Numbered from the stretch's first letter, positions 17,152 to 29,390 are shown. The stretch: DNA of 64,000 bases from Spongiibacter thalassae (GCF_012272835.1 NZ_JAAWWK010000002.1:773451-837450); one strand, 5' to 3'. Translations and numbers: made by a program. Notes: generated from the sequence alone by a model not told the origin.

Positions 17152-19299
17152 ATGATTTATCAAGGCAAGGCGTTAAGCGCAAGCTTTCTGGAAGACGGTA
17201 TCGCGGAGCTCTGCTTCGATCTTCAAGGCGACTCTGTCAACAAATTTAACCGCGTAACCCTGCAGGAACTCGGCGAGGCGACCAGTGCCTTGGCAGCAGC
17301 TCCCGGGCTCAAGGGCGTGGTGGTTACCAGCGGTAAGGATGTCTTTATCGTCGGGGCCGACATCACCGAATTTACCGAACTGTTTCAACTGCCAGACGAA
17401 GAACTGCGCGAATGGGCCAGCAAGGCCAATGATGTTTTCAATGCCTTTGAAGACCTGCCGGTGCCCACTGTAGTTGCAATTAACGGCGTTGCTCTGGGTG
17501 GCGGCTATGAAATGTGTCTGGCCTGCGACTTCCGGGTGATGTCGTCCTCTGCCATTGTTGGTCTGCCGGAAGTTAAATTGGGCATCAACCCCGGTTTTGG
17601 CGGCACCGTGCGTCTGCCACGCCTGATCGGCTGCGATAACGCGACAATGTGGGTGGCAACCGGTAATCAGCAAAAACCCGATGCGGCGCTGAAAGACGGC
17701 GGTGTGGATGCGGTTGTTGCGCCGGAACTGCTCAAGGACGCGTCGATTGACCTGTTGAAAAAGGTCATCGCCGGAGACTTTGACTACCAGGCTCGCCGCG
17801 TAGAGAAAACCACGCCGGTGAAACTGAACGACATCGAGCGCATGATGGCGTTTACCACTGGTAAGGCACTGGTGGCCCAGCAAGCGGGTAAAAACATGCC
17901 TGCGCCTCTCACTGCGGTGAAATCCATGGAGCGCAACTGTGGCTTGAATCGCGCAGAGGCCATTGAGGTCGAGATCGAGCACTTCATCAAGCTGGTTCGC
18001 ACGCCCCAGTCCAACGCATTGATCGGTCTGTTCCTGAATGAGCAGGGCGTAAGCAAGTACGCCAAAACCGTGGCCAAGCAGGGCGGCGACGTCAAGCAGG
18101 CGGCGGTATTGGGCGCCGGTATTATGGGTGGTGGTATCGCCTACCAGTCAGCTTATAAAGGCACGCCAATTCTGATGAAGGACATCGCCGAATCCGGCCT
18201 TGCTTTGGGTATGAAGGAGGCTGGCAAGCTGCTGTCCAAGCGTGTTTCCCGAGGCCGCATGACCCCGGATAAAATGGCGTCTGTGTTGAGCAGTATTCGT
18301 CCGATGCTCACCTACGACGGCTTTGATAGCGTCGATGTTGTTGTCGAGGCTGTCGTTGAGAATGCGAAGGTCAAGCACGCCGTTCTGGCTGAGACCGAAA
18401 AGCATATTCGCAAAGACGCTGTATTGGCGTCGAACACTTCTACTATATCCATTAGTTATCTTGCAGAAGCACTTGAAAGACCTGAGAACTTCTGTGGAAT
18501 GCACTTCTTTAATCCAGTGCACGCCATGCCTCTTGTTGAGGTCATTCGCGGCGAAAAAACCAGCGACGAGACGGTGGCGCGTACAGTGAAGTACGCCCTG
18601 CAAATGGGCAAGACTCCCATTGTGGTGAATGACTGCCCGGGCTTCTTCGTCAACCGTGTGTTGTTCCCTTATTTTGCAGGCTTCGACATGCTGGTGCGCG
18701 ACGGTGCTGACTTCCGCCATGTTGATAAAGTGATGGAGCGTTACGGCATGCCCATGGGGCCGGCCTACTTGATGGATGTTGTCGGTATCGATACCGGCTT
18801 CCACGCTGCCGAAGTGATGGCAGAAGGTTTCCCCGATCGCATGCGTCATCCCTTCAAGGGCATTTCCCAGATGATGTTCGAGGCCAACCGTTTTGGCCAG
18901 AAAAACGGCATCGGCTTCTACAAATACGAAGAAGACAAGCGTGGCAAGCCCAGGAAAACTGAGGACGACACCGCGCTGGCGATGGCGGCAGAGGCTAAGC
19001 AGCAGACAGTTGAGGTTTCCGACGACGACATTCTGGCCCGCATGCTGATTCCAATGTGCATTGAAACGGTACGCTGCCTCGATGAAAACATCGTGCGCAA
19101 CCCGGCTGATGCCGATATGGGCTTGATTATGGGAATAGGTTTCCCGGTTTTCCGTGGCGGCGCGCTGCGCTACATAGACCAGATGGGGGTGAAGGCCTTT
19201 GTCGAGATGGCCGATCGCTATGCCGACCTCGGTCCCTTGTACCAGGTGACAGACAGCCTGCGTGCGATGGCGGCTAACGGCGAATCTTTCTTTAAATAA
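17152..19299 (+). CDS. fadB: Fatty-acid oxidation complex alpha subunit FadB
   Basis: A 715-residue bifunctional enoyl-CoA hydratase and 3-hydroxyacyl-CoA dehydrogenase. The N-terminal crotonase domain has the oxyanion motif [13 protein letters not shown] and [15 protein letters not shown] with the catalytic glutamates. The dehydrogenase domain starts at [10 protein letters not shown] and carries the catalytic histidine in [16 protein letters not shown]. With FadA it forms the alpha2beta2 complex. ATG at 17152 is chosen for its GAGGGA site and alignment with E. coli (729 residues); an ATG at 17092 lies inside the palindrome. fadA follows after 18 nt. Confidence 0.96.
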   Translation: MIYQGKALSASFLEDGIAELCFDLQGDSVNKFNRVTLQELGEATSALAAAPGLKGVVVTSGKDVFIVGADITEFTELFQLPDEELREWASKANDVFNAFEDLPVPTVVAINGVALGGGYEMCLACDFRVMSSSAIVGLPEVKLGINPGFGGTVRLPRLIGCDNATMWVATGNQQKPDAALKDGGVDAVVAPELLKDASIDLLKKVIAGDFDYQARRVEKTTPVKLNDIERMMAFTTGKALVAQQAGKNMPAPLTAVKSMERNCGLNRAEAIEVEIEHFIKLVRTPQSNALIGLFLNEQGVSKYAKTVAKQGGDVKQAAVLGAGIMGGGIAYQSAYKGTPILMKDIAESGLALGMKEAGKLLSKRVSRGRMTPDKMASVLSSIRPMLTYDGFDSVDVVVEAVVENAKVKHAVLAETEKHIRKDAVLASNTSTISISYLAEALERPENFCGMHFFNPVHAMPLVEVIRGEKTSDETVARTVKYALQMGKTPIVVNDCPGFFVNRVLFPYFAGFDMLVRDGADFRHVDKVMERYGMPMGPAYLMDVVGIDTGFHAAEVMAEGFPDRMRHPFKGISQMMFEANRFGQKNGIGFYKYEEDKRGKPRKTEDDTALAMAAEAKQQTVEVSDDDILARMLIPMCIETVRCLDENIVRNPADADMGLIMGIGFPVFRGGALRYIDQMGVKAFVEMADRYADLGPLYQVTDSLRAMAANGESFFK

Positions 19300-20493
<1,194 letters not shown>

Positions 20494-20651
20494 GCGCTCG
20501 ACTCACCTTTCCGGCCTTTCTTGGCCGGAGTTACAGGGCTACGCTTGATCGCGGGCTGGCCCTGTGGCACAATTTGCGACCTTATTCAGCCGTGGTTGGA
20601 TAATTCACGCTTAAACCGTGTTAATTCAAATACTTAGACGGTTTGTGGTGT

Positions 20652-20736
20652 GCGGATGTGGTGAAATTGGTATACACGCCAGATTTAGGTTCTGGTGCCG
20701 CGAGGCGTGAGAGTTCGAGTCTCTCCATCCGCACCA
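20652..20736 (+). tRNA. tRNA-Leu (UAG anticodon)
   Basis: The acceptor stem GCGGATG pairs with CATCCGC, followed by A and an encoded CCA. The anticodon arm CCAGA-TTTAGGT-TCTGG gives anticodon TAG, reading CUA and CUG codons. A long variable arm (GCCGCGAGGCGT region) and GTTCGAGTC T-loop are typical of a class II leucine tRNA. Total 85 nt with CCA. It lies 78 nt before tig. Confidence 0.95.
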
Positions 20737-20814
20737 TTTCAAAGAATTCTTATTGATAACGGGCAGCCTCTCTATATCACTGCCTGTATGTTAGATCGCT
20801 TTTGAGGAACTTCC

Positions 20815-22143
20815 ATGCAAGTCTCAGTTGAAACGACCTCTGGTCTCGAGCGTCGCTTAATCGTCGGTGTCCCGTCATCCCGTGTTGATAGTGCAGTGGA
20901 CAGCCGCCTGCAAGAAGCCGCCAAAACCGTCAAACTGAACGGTTTCCGTCCAGGCAAAGTTCCCATGAAAGTGGTGCGTCAGCGTTTCGGTCAGTCCGTT
21001 CGCATGGAAGTGCTGGGCCAGGTTATGAATGACTCTTTCTATGAGGCGATTCGCGAGCAGGGCCTGAAGCCCGCTGGCCGCCCCGAGATCGAGCCGAAGA
21101 GCATGGAAGAAGGCAAGGACATCGAGTTCGTTGCGACTTTTGAAGTGTTTCCTGAGATCGAGCTGAAAGACTACAGCAGTATTGAAGTGAAAAAGCCGGT
21201 AGCTGAAATCACCGCCGCTGACCTGGATAAAATGATCGACAACCTTCGTCAGCAGCGCGCCACTTGGCAGGCTGTTGAGCGCGCCGCAGTGGAAGGCGAT
21301 CAGGTTAATATCGACTTCCTTGGTACCAAAGATGGCGAAGCCTTTGACGGCGGCGCGGGCGAGGGCACTGATCTGGAACTGGGTTCCGGGCGTATGATTC
21401 CTGGCTTTGAAGACGGTATTGTCGGTATGTCTGCCGGTGAAGAGAAAGTGTTGGCACTGACTTTTCCCGAGGACTACCACAGCGAAGAGCTGAAAGGCGC
21501 TGCGGTTGAGTTCAAAATTACTGTGAACTCGGTCAATGAACGTATCAAGCCCGAGCTGAACGATGAGTTCTTCAAAATGTTCGGTGTTGAAGAGGGTGGC
21601 GAAGAGGCCTTCCGCGCTGAAGTTGAAAAGAACATGGCGCGCGAACTGAAAAACGCCGTGAAAATGCGTATTAAAAACCAGGTGATGGATGGAGTGCTTG
21701 AAGTGCATTCTGACCTGCAGGTGCCCAAGGCGCTGGTTTCTCAGGAAATCGACGCACTGCGCAACCAGCAAATGCAGCAATTCGGTGCCCTGGCAGAAAA
21801 GATCAACCCCAAGGACATTCTGCCGGATGAGCTGTTCAGTGAAAATGCCGAGCGCCGCGTCAAGCTGGGTTTGGTGCTGAATGAGCTGATTACCTCGGAA
21901 AAAATCACCGCCGACAGCGACAAAGTGCGCGCGGCCCTTGAAGAAATGGCGTCGAGCTATGAGGACAAGGAAGAGGTGATCAACTGGTATATGAGCCAGC
22001 CCGAGCAGCTACAGCAGATCGAAGGCATGGTCATCGAAGAAGAAGTAGTTGAAAAACTACTTGAAAAATCGAAGGTTAGCGAAGAAACTTTGAGTTACGA
22101 AGAAGTTATGTCGCCACCAGCGAAGGAAGATGAAGAAGACTAA
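20815..22143 (+). CDS. tig: Trigger factor
   Basis: A 442-residue ribosome-bound chaperone and peptidyl-prolyl isomerase. The N-terminal ribosome-binding signature is GFRPGKVPMKVV (residues about 43-54), the FKBP-like domain starts at about 150 (VEGDQVNIDFLGTKDGEAF), and the C-terminal chaperone arms are helical and highly charged, ending in an acidic tail (AKEDEED). AGGAAC sits before the ATG. An intrinsic terminator follows. Confidence 0.96.
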   Translation: MQVSVETTSGLERRLIVGVPSSRVDSAVDSRLQEAAKTVKLNGFRPGKVPMKVVRQRFGQSVRMEVLGQVMNDSFYEAIREQGLKPAGRPEIEPKSMEEGKDIEFVATFEVFPEIELKDYSSIEVKKPVAEITAADLDKMIDNLRQQRATWQAVERAAVEGDQVNIDFLGTKDGEAFDGGAGEGTDLELGSGRMIPGFEDGIVGMSAGEEKVLALTFPEDYHSEELKGAAVEFKITVNSVNERIKPELNDEFFKMFGVEEGGEEAFRAEVEKNMARELKNAVKMRIKNQVMDGVLEVHSDLQVPKALVSQEIDALRNQQMQQFGALAEKINPKDILPDELFSENAERRVKLGLVLNELITSEKITADSDKVRAALEEMASSYEDKEEVINWYMSQPEQLQQIEGMVIEEEVVEKLLEKSKVSEETLSYEEVMSPPAKEDEED

Positions 22144-22168
22144 ACTCACCTGTTTGGTGGTCTTCGTT

Positions 22169-22205
22169 AAGCGACTGGGCTCCGGCTCCGTCGCTTGATT
22201 TTTTT
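22169..22205 (+). terminator. Intrinsic terminator after tig
   Basis: AAGCGAC (22169-22175) pairs with GTCGCTT (22190-22196) around a 14-nt loop, followed by GA and seven T residues. It separates tig from clpP. Confidence 0.75.
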
Positions 22206-22257
22206 CTGGGATGCCATAACTTAACAGTCAGTTCACGCCACGAAGAGAATTGAGTAT

Positions 22258-22887
22258 ATGTCCCGCAACTCCATTGACGGAAGCAGCAACAGCACTATCA
22301 CCAGCCTGGGTCTTATCCCAATGGTCGTCGAGCAAACCGCTCGCGGCGAACGCTCCTACGACATTTATTCCCGTCTGCTCAAGGAGCGGGTAATTTTTAT
22401 GGTGGGCCCGGTTGAAGATCACATGGCCAACCTGATTGTGGCGCAGATGCTCTTCCTCGAGTCAGAAAACCCCGACAAGGATATCCATCTGTACATCAAT
22501 TCGCCGGGTGGCTCGGTCACTGCGGGGCTGTCAATTTATGACACCATGCGTTTTATCAAGCCTGACGTGAGCACCATGTGTATTGGTCAGGCGGCCAGCA
22601 TGGGCGCGTTTTTGCTGAGTGGTGGGGCCAAGGGCAAGCGTTTTATTCTGCCCAATGCGCGCACCATGATTCACCAGCCTAGCGGCGGTGCCCAAGGGCA
22701 AGCCACAGATATCGATATTCAAGCCCGCGAAATTCTGATTATCCGCGAGCGCCTCAACCGCCTGATGGCGGAGCACACCGGTCAAGACTACGAAACCATT
22801 GCCCGGGACACTGAGCGCGACAACTTTATGAACGCTCAGCAGTCCTGTGACTACGGCCTGGTTGACGAGGTATTAACCTCGCGTTAA
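22258..22887 (+). CDS. clpP: ATP-dependent Clp protease proteolytic subunit
   Basis: A 209-residue serine peptidase that forms the double-heptamer chamber of ClpXP. The active serine is Ser114 in [11 protein letters not shown], the histidine is His139 in MIHQPSGG, and the acid lies near the C-terminus (TERDNFM region). A short N-terminal propeptide is likely. AGAGAA precedes the ATG. clpX follows after 109 nt. Confidence 0.97.
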   Translation: MSRNSIDGSSNSTITSLGLIPMVVEQTARGERSYDIYSRLLKERVIFMVGPVEDHMANLIVAQMLFLESENPDKDIHLYINSPGGSVTAGLSIYDTMRFIKPDVSTMCIGQAASMGAFLLSGGAKGKRFILPNARTMIHQPSGGAQGQATDIDIQAREILIIRERLNRLMAEHTGQDYETIARDTERDNFMNAQQSCDYGLVDEVLTSR

Positions 22888-22893
22888 TGCCCA

Positions 22894-22913
22894 GGGCGCA
22901 GTACGCTGCGCCC
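22894..22913 (+). promoter_or_regulatory. Stem-loop between clpP and clpX
   Basis: GGGCGCAG and CTGCGCCC form a perfect 8-bp stem with a TACG loop 7 nt after the clpP stop. No T tract follows, so it is more likely an mRNA stability or processing element than a full terminator. Confidence 0.5.
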
Positions 22914-22919
22914 GCTAAA

Positions 22920-22955
22920 CTTGCAAATCAGGGCAAAAGGGGTCATCTTTATAAT
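22920..22955 (+). promoter_or_regulatory. Possible clpX promoter region
   Basis: A perfect TATAAT -10 (22950-22955) precedes clpX by 41 nt but has no good -35 at 17 bp. An alternative weak heat-shock match is CTTGCA (22920) with GGTCAT (22941), 15 bp apart. Either could give clpX its own transcript besides read-through from clpP. Confidence 0.35.
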
Positions 22956-22996
22956 CAGGTGGAAATTCGCCCTAAAAGTCGACAAGGTGGAAATTA

Positions 22997-24271
22997 ATGA
23001 GTAGTAAAGACGGCGCAGACGACAACGGCAAGTTGCTGTATTGCTCTTTCTGCGGCAAAAGTCAGCACGAAGTACGCAAATTGATTGCTGGCCCTTCCGT
23101 GTTTATCTGTGATGAATGCGTAGATCTGTGTAACGATATTATCCGCGAGGAAGTGCAGGAATCCACCGGCGAAACCAGCCGTGAGAAGCTGCCGTCCCCG
23201 AAGGAAATCAACAGCACCCTCGATCAATATGTCATTGGCCAATCCCGCGCGAAAAAGGTGCTGGCTGTAGCGGTGTACAACCACTACAAGCGCCTGCGCC
23301 ACGGCGGTAACGGCAAGGATGACGTAGAGCTGGGTAAGAGTAATATTCTTCTGGTGGGACCGACAGGGAGTGGTAAAACACTGCTGGCGGAAACCCTCGC
23401 CAGACTGCTTGATGTTCCCTTCACTATCGCCGATGCGACAACCTTGACCGAAGCGGGCTATGTTGGTGAAGATGTTGAGAATATCATTCAAAAGCTGCTG
23501 CAAAAGTGCGATTACGACGTAGAAAAAGCCCAGATGGGCATCGTGTATATCGATGAAATCGACAAGATTTCACGGAAATCCGATAACCCGTCGATCACTC
23601 GGGATGTGTCCGGAGAAGGGGTTCAGCAGGCGCTGCTGAAACTTATCGAGGGAACGGTGGCCTCGGTGCCTCCCCAGGGTGGGCGCAAGCATCCGCAGCA
23701 GGAGTTTTTGCAGGTGGATACCTCGAACATTCTGTTTATCTGCGGCGGCGCCTTTGCCGGCCTGGACCGGGTAATTCGCGACCGCTCAGAAAAAGGCGGT
23801 ATCGGTTTCAGTGCAGAAGTCAAAAGCAAGAACGAAAAGCGCAACGTTGGCGAAGTACTGGCCGAGGTTGAGCCGGAAGATCTGGTGCGCTACGGTCTGA
23901 TTCCCGAATTTGTAGGCCGCTTGCCGGTTATTGCAACCCTGGAAGAGCTGGATATCGACGCGCTGGTGAGTATTCTCACCGAGCCGCGCAACGCCCTGAC
24001 CAAGCAGTACGCGAAGCTGTTTGACATGGAAGGGGTCGAAGTCGATTTCCGCGACGATGGTTTGCGTGCAGTTGCCGAAAAGGCAATGACTCGAAAAACC
24101 GGTGCTCGGGGTCTGCGGTCGATTCTGGAGTCGGTACTGCTGGATACCATGTACGACTTGCCGTCGAGTGACAATGTCAGCAAGGTGGTTATCGACAGTT
24201 CGGTTATTCAGGGAGATTCAGCGCCGATATTGGTGTACAGCGATCAGCGCAAGGTTGCCCCTGAAGAGTGA
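22997..24271 (+). CDS. clpX: ATP-dependent Clp protease ATPase subunit ClpX
   Basis: A 424-residue AAA+ unfoldase that recognises tagged or specific proteins and feeds them into ClpP. The N-terminal zinc-binding domain has four cysteines (YCSFCGKS and CDECVDLC). Walker A is GPTGSGKT, Walker B is IVYIDEID, and the IGF-type loop region (GIGFSAEV) contacts ClpP. Length matches the E. coli protein. A strong terminator follows. Confidence 0.98.
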   Translation: MSSKDGADDNGKLLYCSFCGKSQHEVRKLIAGPSVFICDECVDLCNDIIREEVQESTGETSREKLPSPKEINSTLDQYVIGQSRAKKVLAVAVYNHYKRLRHGGNGKDDVELGKSNILLVGPTGSGKTLLAETLARLLDVPFTIADATTLTEAGYVGEDVENIIQKLLQKCDYDVEKAQMGIVYIDEIDKISRKSDNPSITRDVSGEGVQQALLKLIEGTVASVPPQGGRKHPQQEFLQVDTSNILFICGGAFAGLDRVIRDRSEKGGIGFSAEVKSKNEKRNVGEVLAEVEPEDLVRYGLIPEFVGRLPVIATLEELDIDALVSILTEPRNALTKQYAKLFDMEGVEVDFRDDGLRAVAEKAMTRKTGARGLRSILESVLLDTMYDLPSSDNVSKVVIDSSVIQGDSAPILVYSDQRKVAPEE

Positions 24272-24293
24272 TGGGGATTTGACCAGTTCTACC

Positions 24294-24319
24294 AAAGCCG
24301 CCTTAAGGGCGGCTTTTTT
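24294..24319 (+). terminator. Intrinsic terminator after clpX
   Basis: AAAGCCGCC (24294-24302) pairs with GGCGGCTTT (24308-24316) around a 5-nt loop and runs directly into six T residues. It isolates lon from clpPX. Confidence 0.9.
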
Positions 24320-24342
24320 GTCAGTTTCTTTACAAGTCAAGT

Positions 24343-24369
24343 CTTGTATTTGTCTAGCCAAATCCCCAT
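24343..24369 (+). promoter_or_regulatory. Heat-shock (sigma-32) promoter of lon
   Basis: CTTGTA (24343-24348) lies 15 bp before CCCCAT (24364-24369), a near-perfect match to the sigma-32 pattern CTTGAA-N13-16-CCCCAT. lon is heat-shock controlled in E. coli. The leader to the ATG at 24447 would be about 70 nt. Confidence 0.75.
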
Positions 24370-24446
24370 CTTAGAACCATAGCGCCGCCAATAAACGTAA
24401 CATCAGTGGCTTTGGTGGTATTGCATTTCGGACACGAGGCGAACTA

Positions 24447-26873
24447 ATGGCTGAAAAGCGCGAAAATCTGGAGTTTCCATTGCTGCCCCTGCGGGACGTA
24501 GTGGTGTACCCCCACATGGTAATTCCCCTGTTTGTTGGTCGCGATAAGTCTATTCGTGCCCTGGAGCTGGCAATGGCCAGCGACAAAGCAATTGTTCTTG
24601 CCGCCCAGAAAAATCCCGATGTTGACGAGCCTGGCACCGAAGATCTCTACGATATCGGCACCGTCGCCAATATTCTGCAATTGCTTAAACTCCCTGACGG
24701 CACTGTGAAGGTGCTGGTGGAGGGGAGCTATCGCGCGCAAATTAACGTGATCGCGGCGGAGGAGGAATACTTCCGCGCGGAAATCGTCCCGCTGGACGAG
24801 CAGAAAATTGCCGAGGAAGAGGCTGAAGTGATGCTGCGTTCCGCAGTGTCTCAGTTTGAAAAATATATCAACCTCAGCAAGAAAATCCCGGCTGAAGTGC
24901 TGACCTCACTGTCGGGTATCGACGAGCCAGGGCGTTTGGCAGACACCGTGGCCGCCCATATGAGTATGGCGCTGGAGCAGAAGCAGGCCGTGCTGGAAAT
25001 GAGCGACGAGCGCGAGCGTCTGGAGCATTTGATGGCCATGATGGAGTCCGAGATCGACCTGTTCCAGGTTGAAAAGCGGATTCGCGGGCGCGTTAAAAAA
25101 CAGATGGAAAAGAGCCAGCGCGAGTACTACCTGAATGAGCAAATGAAGGCCATTCAGCGTGAACTGGGTGATTCCGAAGACGGTGTTAACGAGCTGGAAG
25201 AGCTGGAAAAACGCGTTGCCGACGCGGGAATGACCAAAGAAGCGTTGGAGAAAGCCAAGGCGGAATTGTCCAAGCTGAAGATGATGTCGCCAATGTCAGC
25301 CGAAGCGTCGGTGGTGCGAGGCTATATCGATTGGTTGGTCAATATTCCCTGGCAGAAGCGCTCGCGGGTCAAGCATGACCTCAAGCGTGCCGAGGAAATA
25401 CTCAATTCCGACCACTACGGCCTGGAAGAGGTCAAAGACCGAATTCTGGAATATCTGGCGGTGCAGAAGCGGGTCAAAAAAGTTAAAGGTCCGGTGCTCT
25501 GCCTTGTGGGGCCTCCGGGCGTGGGCAAGACCTCATTGGGTGAATCAATCGCCCGTTCGACCAATCGCAAATTTGTGCGCATGGCGTTGGGTGGTGTTCG
25601 CGACGAGGCTGAAATACGTGGCCACCGTCGCACCTACATCGGTTCAATGCCGGGTAAGGTCGTGCAGAAAATGTCCAAGACCGGCGTGCGCAATCCGCTG
25701 TTTCTGCTCGATGAAATCGACAAAATGGGCATGGATCATCGAGGTGATCCGGCGTCTGCGCTGTTGGAGGTGCTCGACCCTGAGCAGAACCACGCCTTTA
25801 ACGATCACTACCTGGAGGTGGATTACGACCTGTCAGATGTGATGTTTATCTGCACCTCCAACTCGCTGAATATTCCGCCGGCGCTGCTGGATCGTATGGA
25901 AGTGATCCGCATACCTGGCTACACCGAAGACGAAAAGATCAATATCGCGCGGCGCTATCTTATTCCCAAGCAGCTCAAAAACAACGGGCTGAAGGCGAAG
26001 GAAGCCAGTATCGGCGACGATGCGGTGCAGGACATCGTGCGCTACTACACCCGCGAAGCGGGCGTGCGGGGGCTGGAGCGGGAGATCGCCAAGGTCTGTC
26101 GCAAAATCGTTAAAAACGTGGCCTTGAACGATGACAGCTCGGCCATTGAGGTCAGTTCCGCTAATCTCGAGGACTACCTGGGTGTGCATCGCTTCACCTT
26201 CGGTAAGGCTGAGGAAGAGAACAAGATTGGCCAGGTGACCGGCTTGGCCTGGACTCAGGTGGGTGGCGAACTGCTGACCATTGAGGCGGTGTCTGTCGTT
26301 GGTAAGGGTCGGCATGTACAGACCGGTTCCCTCGGCGATGTGATGCAGGAGTCGATTCAGGCGGCGATGACAGTGGTGCGTAGTCGCTCCAAGCGACTGG
26401 GTATTCCCGCGATCTACCACGACCGCCACGATATTCACATTCATATGCCTGAAGGCGCGACGCCCAAGGACGGTCCCTCAGCGGGAATTGGAATGTGCAC
26501 CGCGCTGGTGTCAGTGATTACCGGTATACCGGTGCGCAGCGATGTCGCCATGACGGGTGAGATCACCCTTCGTGGGCAGGTGTTGGCCATTGGCGGCTTG
26601 AAGGAAAAGCTGTTGGCGGCCCATCGGGGCGGTATTCGCACGGTATTGATTCCTGCGGAAAACGAACGGGATTTGAAGGAAATTCCGGAAAACATAAAAG
26701 CGGATCTCGACATCAAGCCGGTAAAATGGATAGACGAGGTGCTGACACTGGCGCTGGAATCCATTCCCCAGGAAATCTCCGAGGAGGAGTATCTGGCGGG
26801 TCTGGATGAGGCGAGAAAAAGCATTGAAGCAAAAAAAGACGAATCTAACGACACTCGACCGAGTGCGCATTAA
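24447..26873 (+). CDS. lon: ATP-dependent protease La (Lon)
   Basis: An 808-residue homo-hexameric cytoplasmic protease that degrades misfolded and regulatory proteins. The N-terminal LON substrate domain starts [21 protein letters not shown]. The AAA+ module has Walker [10 protein letters not shown]. The Ser-Lys dyad of the protease domain is Ser678 in GPSAG and Lys721 in GGLKEK, within one residue of E. coli. The C-terminal tail is charged. It has its own heat-shock promoter and is followed by a stem-loop and hupB. Confidence 0.97.
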   Translation: MAEKRENLEFPLLPLRDVVVYPHMVIPLFVGRDKSIRALELAMASDKAIVLAAQKNPDVDEPGTEDLYDIGTVANILQLLKLPDGTVKVLVEGSYRAQINVIAAEEEYFRAEIVPLDEQKIAEEEAEVMLRSAVSQFEKYINLSKKIPAEVLTSLSGIDEPGRLADTVAAHMSMALEQKQAVLEMSDERERLEHLMAMMESEIDLFQVEKRIRGRVKKQMEKSQREYYLNEQMKAIQRELGDSEDGVNELEELEKRVADAGMTKEALEKAKAELSKLKMMSPMSAEASVVRGYIDWLVNIPWQKRSRVKHDLKRAEEILNSDHYGLEEVKDRILEYLAVQKRVKKVKGPVLCLVGPPGVGKTSLGESIARSTNRKFVRMALGGVRDEAEIRGHRRTYIGSMPGKVVQKMSKTGVRNPLFLLDEIDKMGMDHRGDPASALLEVLDPEQNHAFNDHYLEVDYDLSDVMFICTSNSLNIPPALLDRMEVIRIPGYTEDEKINIARRYLIPKQLKNNGLKAKEASIGDDAVQDIVRYYTREAGVRGLEREIAKVCRKIVKNVALNDDSSAIEVSSANLEDYLGVHRFTFGKAEEENKIGQVTGLAWTQVGGELLTIEAVSVVGKGRHVQTGSLGDVMQESIQAAMTVVRSRSKRLGIPAIYHDRHDIHIHMPEGATPKDGPSAGIGMCTALVSVITGIPVRSDVAMTGEITLRGQVLAIGGLKEKLLAAHRGGIRTVLIPAENERDLKEIPENIKADLDIKPVKWIDEVLTLALESIPQEISEEEYLAGLDEARKSIEAKKDESNDTRPSAH

Positions 26874-26898
26874 TTTGCAAAGTTAGCGGTGGTCACTT

Positions 26899-26929
26899 TA
26901 CATGCCGGCCAAACTATGGTCGGCCTGTA
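26899..26929 (+). promoter_or_regulatory. Bulged stem-loop after lon
   Basis: TACA-T-GCCGGCC pairs with GGTCGGC-C-TGTA around AAACTAT, giving about 11 pairs with one mismatch and one G-T pair, 25 nt after the lon stop. There is no T tract; it may limit read-through or stabilise the lon mRNA 3' end. Confidence 0.4.
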
Positions 26930-26991
26930 TGCCGCATAGGGCTTGGTTTTGCGTGGTTTTAGAATTATCTACCTAGTCATGTAGAGATTCC

Positions 26992-27020
26992 TTGACCACC
27001 CATAACGCACTTGGTATAAA
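26992..27020 (+). promoter_or_regulatory. Sigma-70 promoter of hupB
   Basis: TTGACC (26992-26997) and TATAAA (27015-27020) are separated by exactly 17 bp, each 5/6 to consensus. Transcription would begin near 27027, giving a leader of about 100 nt before hupB, a gene that is highly expressed. Confidence 0.8.
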
Positions 27021-27127
27021 TCCCAATCTCTGAAACGGTGAGCTATGCAGTGTATGTCTATCGTGCAGCCGCCGCCCTCAGCGTTGTCATAGAGTTTCTA
27101 AAAAACAAATTTGAAGGGGAAGGTTAA

Positions 27128-27400
27128 GTGAATAAATCTGAGCTAATCGACGCGATCGCCGAGTCTGCTGATCTGTCAAAAGCATCGGCTGGTCGTGCAC
27201 TGGATGCTACTGTTGCTGCTATCACCGAAGCGCTGAAAGCAGACGACGCAGTATCGCTGGTCGGTTTCGGAACCTTCAGTGTCAAAGAGCGTGCAGCCCG
27301 TACTGGCCGCAACCCTCAGACTGGAGCTCCAATCGAAATCGCCGCTGCGAAAATTCCAAGTTTTAAAGCGGGTAAAGCACTGAAAGACGCGTGCAACTAA
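27128..27400 (+). CDS. hupB: DNA-binding protein HU-beta
   Basis: A 90-residue nucleoid protein that bends DNA as a dimer. It has the HU fold: [19 protein letters not shown], then the GFGTF turn, and the DNA-binding arm with GRNPQTG and the intercalating proline. The start is GTG at 27128 with a strong GGGGAAGG site 5-12 nt upstream. The position between lon and ppiD is conserved in gammaproteobacteria. Confidence 0.97.
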   Translation: MNKSELIDAIAESADLSKASAGRALDATVAAITEALKADDAVSLVGFGTFSVKERAARTGRNPQTGAPIEIAAAKIPSFKAGKALKDACN

Positions 27401-27461
27401 GTTTGCGTCTGAGAGGATGCTAGGCAAGGACGTCATTTAGAGGTCAAACCTCGCATGAAAG

Positions 27462-27486
27462 GCGCATCGCGAGATGCGCTTTTTTT
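27462..27486 (+). terminator. Intrinsic terminator after hupB
   Basis: GCGCATC (27462-27468), loop GCGA, GATGCGC (27473-27479), then seven T residues. It lies between hupB and the ppiD start at 27510. Confidence 0.9.
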
Positions 27487-27509
27487 ATATTTATTCAGGT
27501 CACAGGTTA

Positions 27510-29390
27510 ATGCTGCAAAATATCCGCAATAATATTCAGGGCACCGCCGCAAAGGTTGTTATCGCCATCATCGTGGTTCCCTTTGCTCTATTTGGTATCG
27601 ACAGTCTGTTCAGTGGCAGTGCTCAGCCGCCGGCGGCGATCATCAACGGTGAAGACGTTTCGGAAGCAGAGTTGCAGCAAGCCATCACTATGCAAAAACG
27701 CCGATTGATCGGCATGATGGGCGACCAGGTCGATCCGGCAATGCTGGACGACGCCGTGCTGCGCAAACCCGCCCTCGACTCGCTTATCAAGCAGCAACTG
27801 TTGCTGCAGGCCGCTGCTGATGCCGGCATCGAAGTTTCAAACCAGCAGCTGAATTCGGTCATCGCCGGAATGCCCCAATTCCATGAGGACGGTCGCTTCT
27901 CGCAAGAACGCTATCAGCAGGTGCTGCGTTTGCAGGGCTATAGCAGTGCGCTGTTCAAGCAACTACTGCGCTCCGATCTCATTATTCAACAACTGTCGGC
28001 GTCGATGGCCTCGTCTGCCTTTATCACCGCCGACGAAGTGGACAAGGCTATTGGCTTTGTTCATGAAACTCGCGATTTTCATGTTATCGAGCTGCCACTG
28101 TCCGGATTCCTCGACAGCGTCACCGTCAGTGACGACGAGATGAAGGCGTATTACGACGCCAATCCCCAGCAGTTCCAGAGCGAGCCGAAAGTGAAGCTCT
28201 CCTATATTGAAATCAAGGAAGAGCAGTTCTACGAGCCAGTGTCAGAAAAGCAGGTGCAGGCGGAATATCAACGTTACATCGCCAGCCTGGATAGCTCTGC
28301 CGAGCGCGAGGCGGCACATATACTGCTCGAGGTGAACGACGAGCGCGATCGCAAGGCAGCCATCGCGGAGCTGACGGCGTTGAAGGCCCGGATTGAAGCC
28401 GGTGACAGCTTTGCTGATGTTGCCAAGGCTGAATCAGAAGATGTTGGCTCTTCCAGCGATGGCGGCTACCTGGGTTTCACGGCGGGTGATAGTTTTCCCC
28501 CGGAATTTGAAGACGCCTTGGCGGCCCTTGAGGTTGGCGAAATCTCCCAGCCGGTTGAAACCGAGGCAGGTGTGCATCTGATTAAACTGGTCAGCGTTAA
28601 AGAGGGTGAGGTACCCAGCTTGGACGAGTCCCGCCTTGAAATTACCGAGCGTCTGCGTCGGCAAAAAGCCCAGCCAGTGATGGTGTCCACGGTGGAATCC
28701 CTGCGCGACCTGGTCTTCAATGCGGAAAACCTGCGGATGCCCGCGGAGGAACTCGGCGTCAAAGTGCAGCAGTCGGAGTGGTTGTCTCAATCCTCCAATG
28801 ATTCAATATTTGCCCACGAGCAAGTTCGTCGGGCGGCCTTCAGTGCTGAATTGCGGGAGCAGGGGCTGAACAGTGAAGTGATTGAGTTGTCGCCGGAGCA
28901 TTATATTGTCGTGCATGTCGATGACTATCAGGCGCCCGCTACACTGGCTTATGACGATGTTCGCGAGAATATCAAGGTGACCCTGCGGCGTAAAAAAGCC
29001 GAGGCCATCGCCAGTGAGACGGCAACGGAACTGCGGGAAAAAATTGCAAAAGGCGAATCGGCCGAGGCACTGGCAAAGGCCAGATCGTACACCTTCAGCA
29101 CCAATAGCGATATCAAGCGCAGTGATATCAGTGTAGACGGCGAACTGCGCCAGCGGGTGTTCAGTCTCGCCGCGCCAACGGCGTCTCAACCGTCGCTGGG
29201 CCTGTTCAAGCGTCAGAATGGTGACTACATCGTGTTGCAGCTGCTGGCGGTTGAGCAGGGTTCACGGGCGCAGCTGACGCCGAAGGCGATTGCTGATGTC
29301 GAGCGCAGTGTGATGCGCAGTGCGTCGTCGCAGGCGTTCTCGGCCTATTTCAATACGCTGTGGACGGAGGCAGAGGTTAAGATCAACTGA
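27510..29390 (+). CDS. ppiD: Peptidyl-prolyl isomerase / periplasmic chaperone PpiD
   Basis: A 626-residue inner-membrane-anchored chaperone that helps proteins leaving the Sec translocon. One membrane helix lies at about residues 13-33 (VVIAIIVVPFALFGIDSLF). A SurA_N-like chaperone domain follows, then a parvulin domain (about 265-370, EAAHILLEV through GVHLIKLV), and a C-terminal SurA-like region. ATG at 27510 is chosen because it places the membrane segment normally; the upstream in-frame ATG at 27474 lies inside the hupB terminator. Confidence 0.93.
   Translation: MLQNIRNNIQGTAAKVVIAIIVVPFALFGIDSLFSGSAQPPAAIINGEDVSEAELQQAITMQKRRLIGMMGDQVDPAMLDDAVLRKPALDSLIKQQLLLQAAADAGIEVSNQQLNSVIAGMPQFHEDGRFSQERYQQVLRLQGYSSALFKQLLRSDLIIQQLSASMASSAFITADEVDKAIGFVHETRDFHVIELPLSGFLDSVTVSDDEMKAYYDANPQQFQSEPKVKLSYIEIKEEQFYEPVSEKQVQAEYQRYIASLDSSAEREAAHILLEVNDERDRKAAIAELTALKARIEAGDSFADVAKAESEDVGSSSDGGYLGFTAGDSFPPEFEDALAALEVGEISQPVETEAGVHLIKLVSVKEGEVPSLDESRLEITERLRRQKAQPVMVSTVESLRDLVFNAENLRMPAEELGVKVQQSEWLSQSSNDSIFAHEQVRRAAFSAELREQGLNSEVIELSPEHYIVVHVDDYQAPATLAYDDVRENIKVTLRRKKAEAIASETATELREKIAKGESAEALAKARSYTFSTNSDIKRSDISVDGELRQRVFSLAAPTASQPSLGLFKRQNGDYIVLQLLAVEQGSRAQLTPKAIADVERSVMRSASSQAFSAYFNTLWTEAEVKIN

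Noticed and set aside
20511-20528. Hairpin after fadA considered as a terminator
   Set aside because: CCGGCC/GGCCGG has only six pairs and no T tract on either strand.
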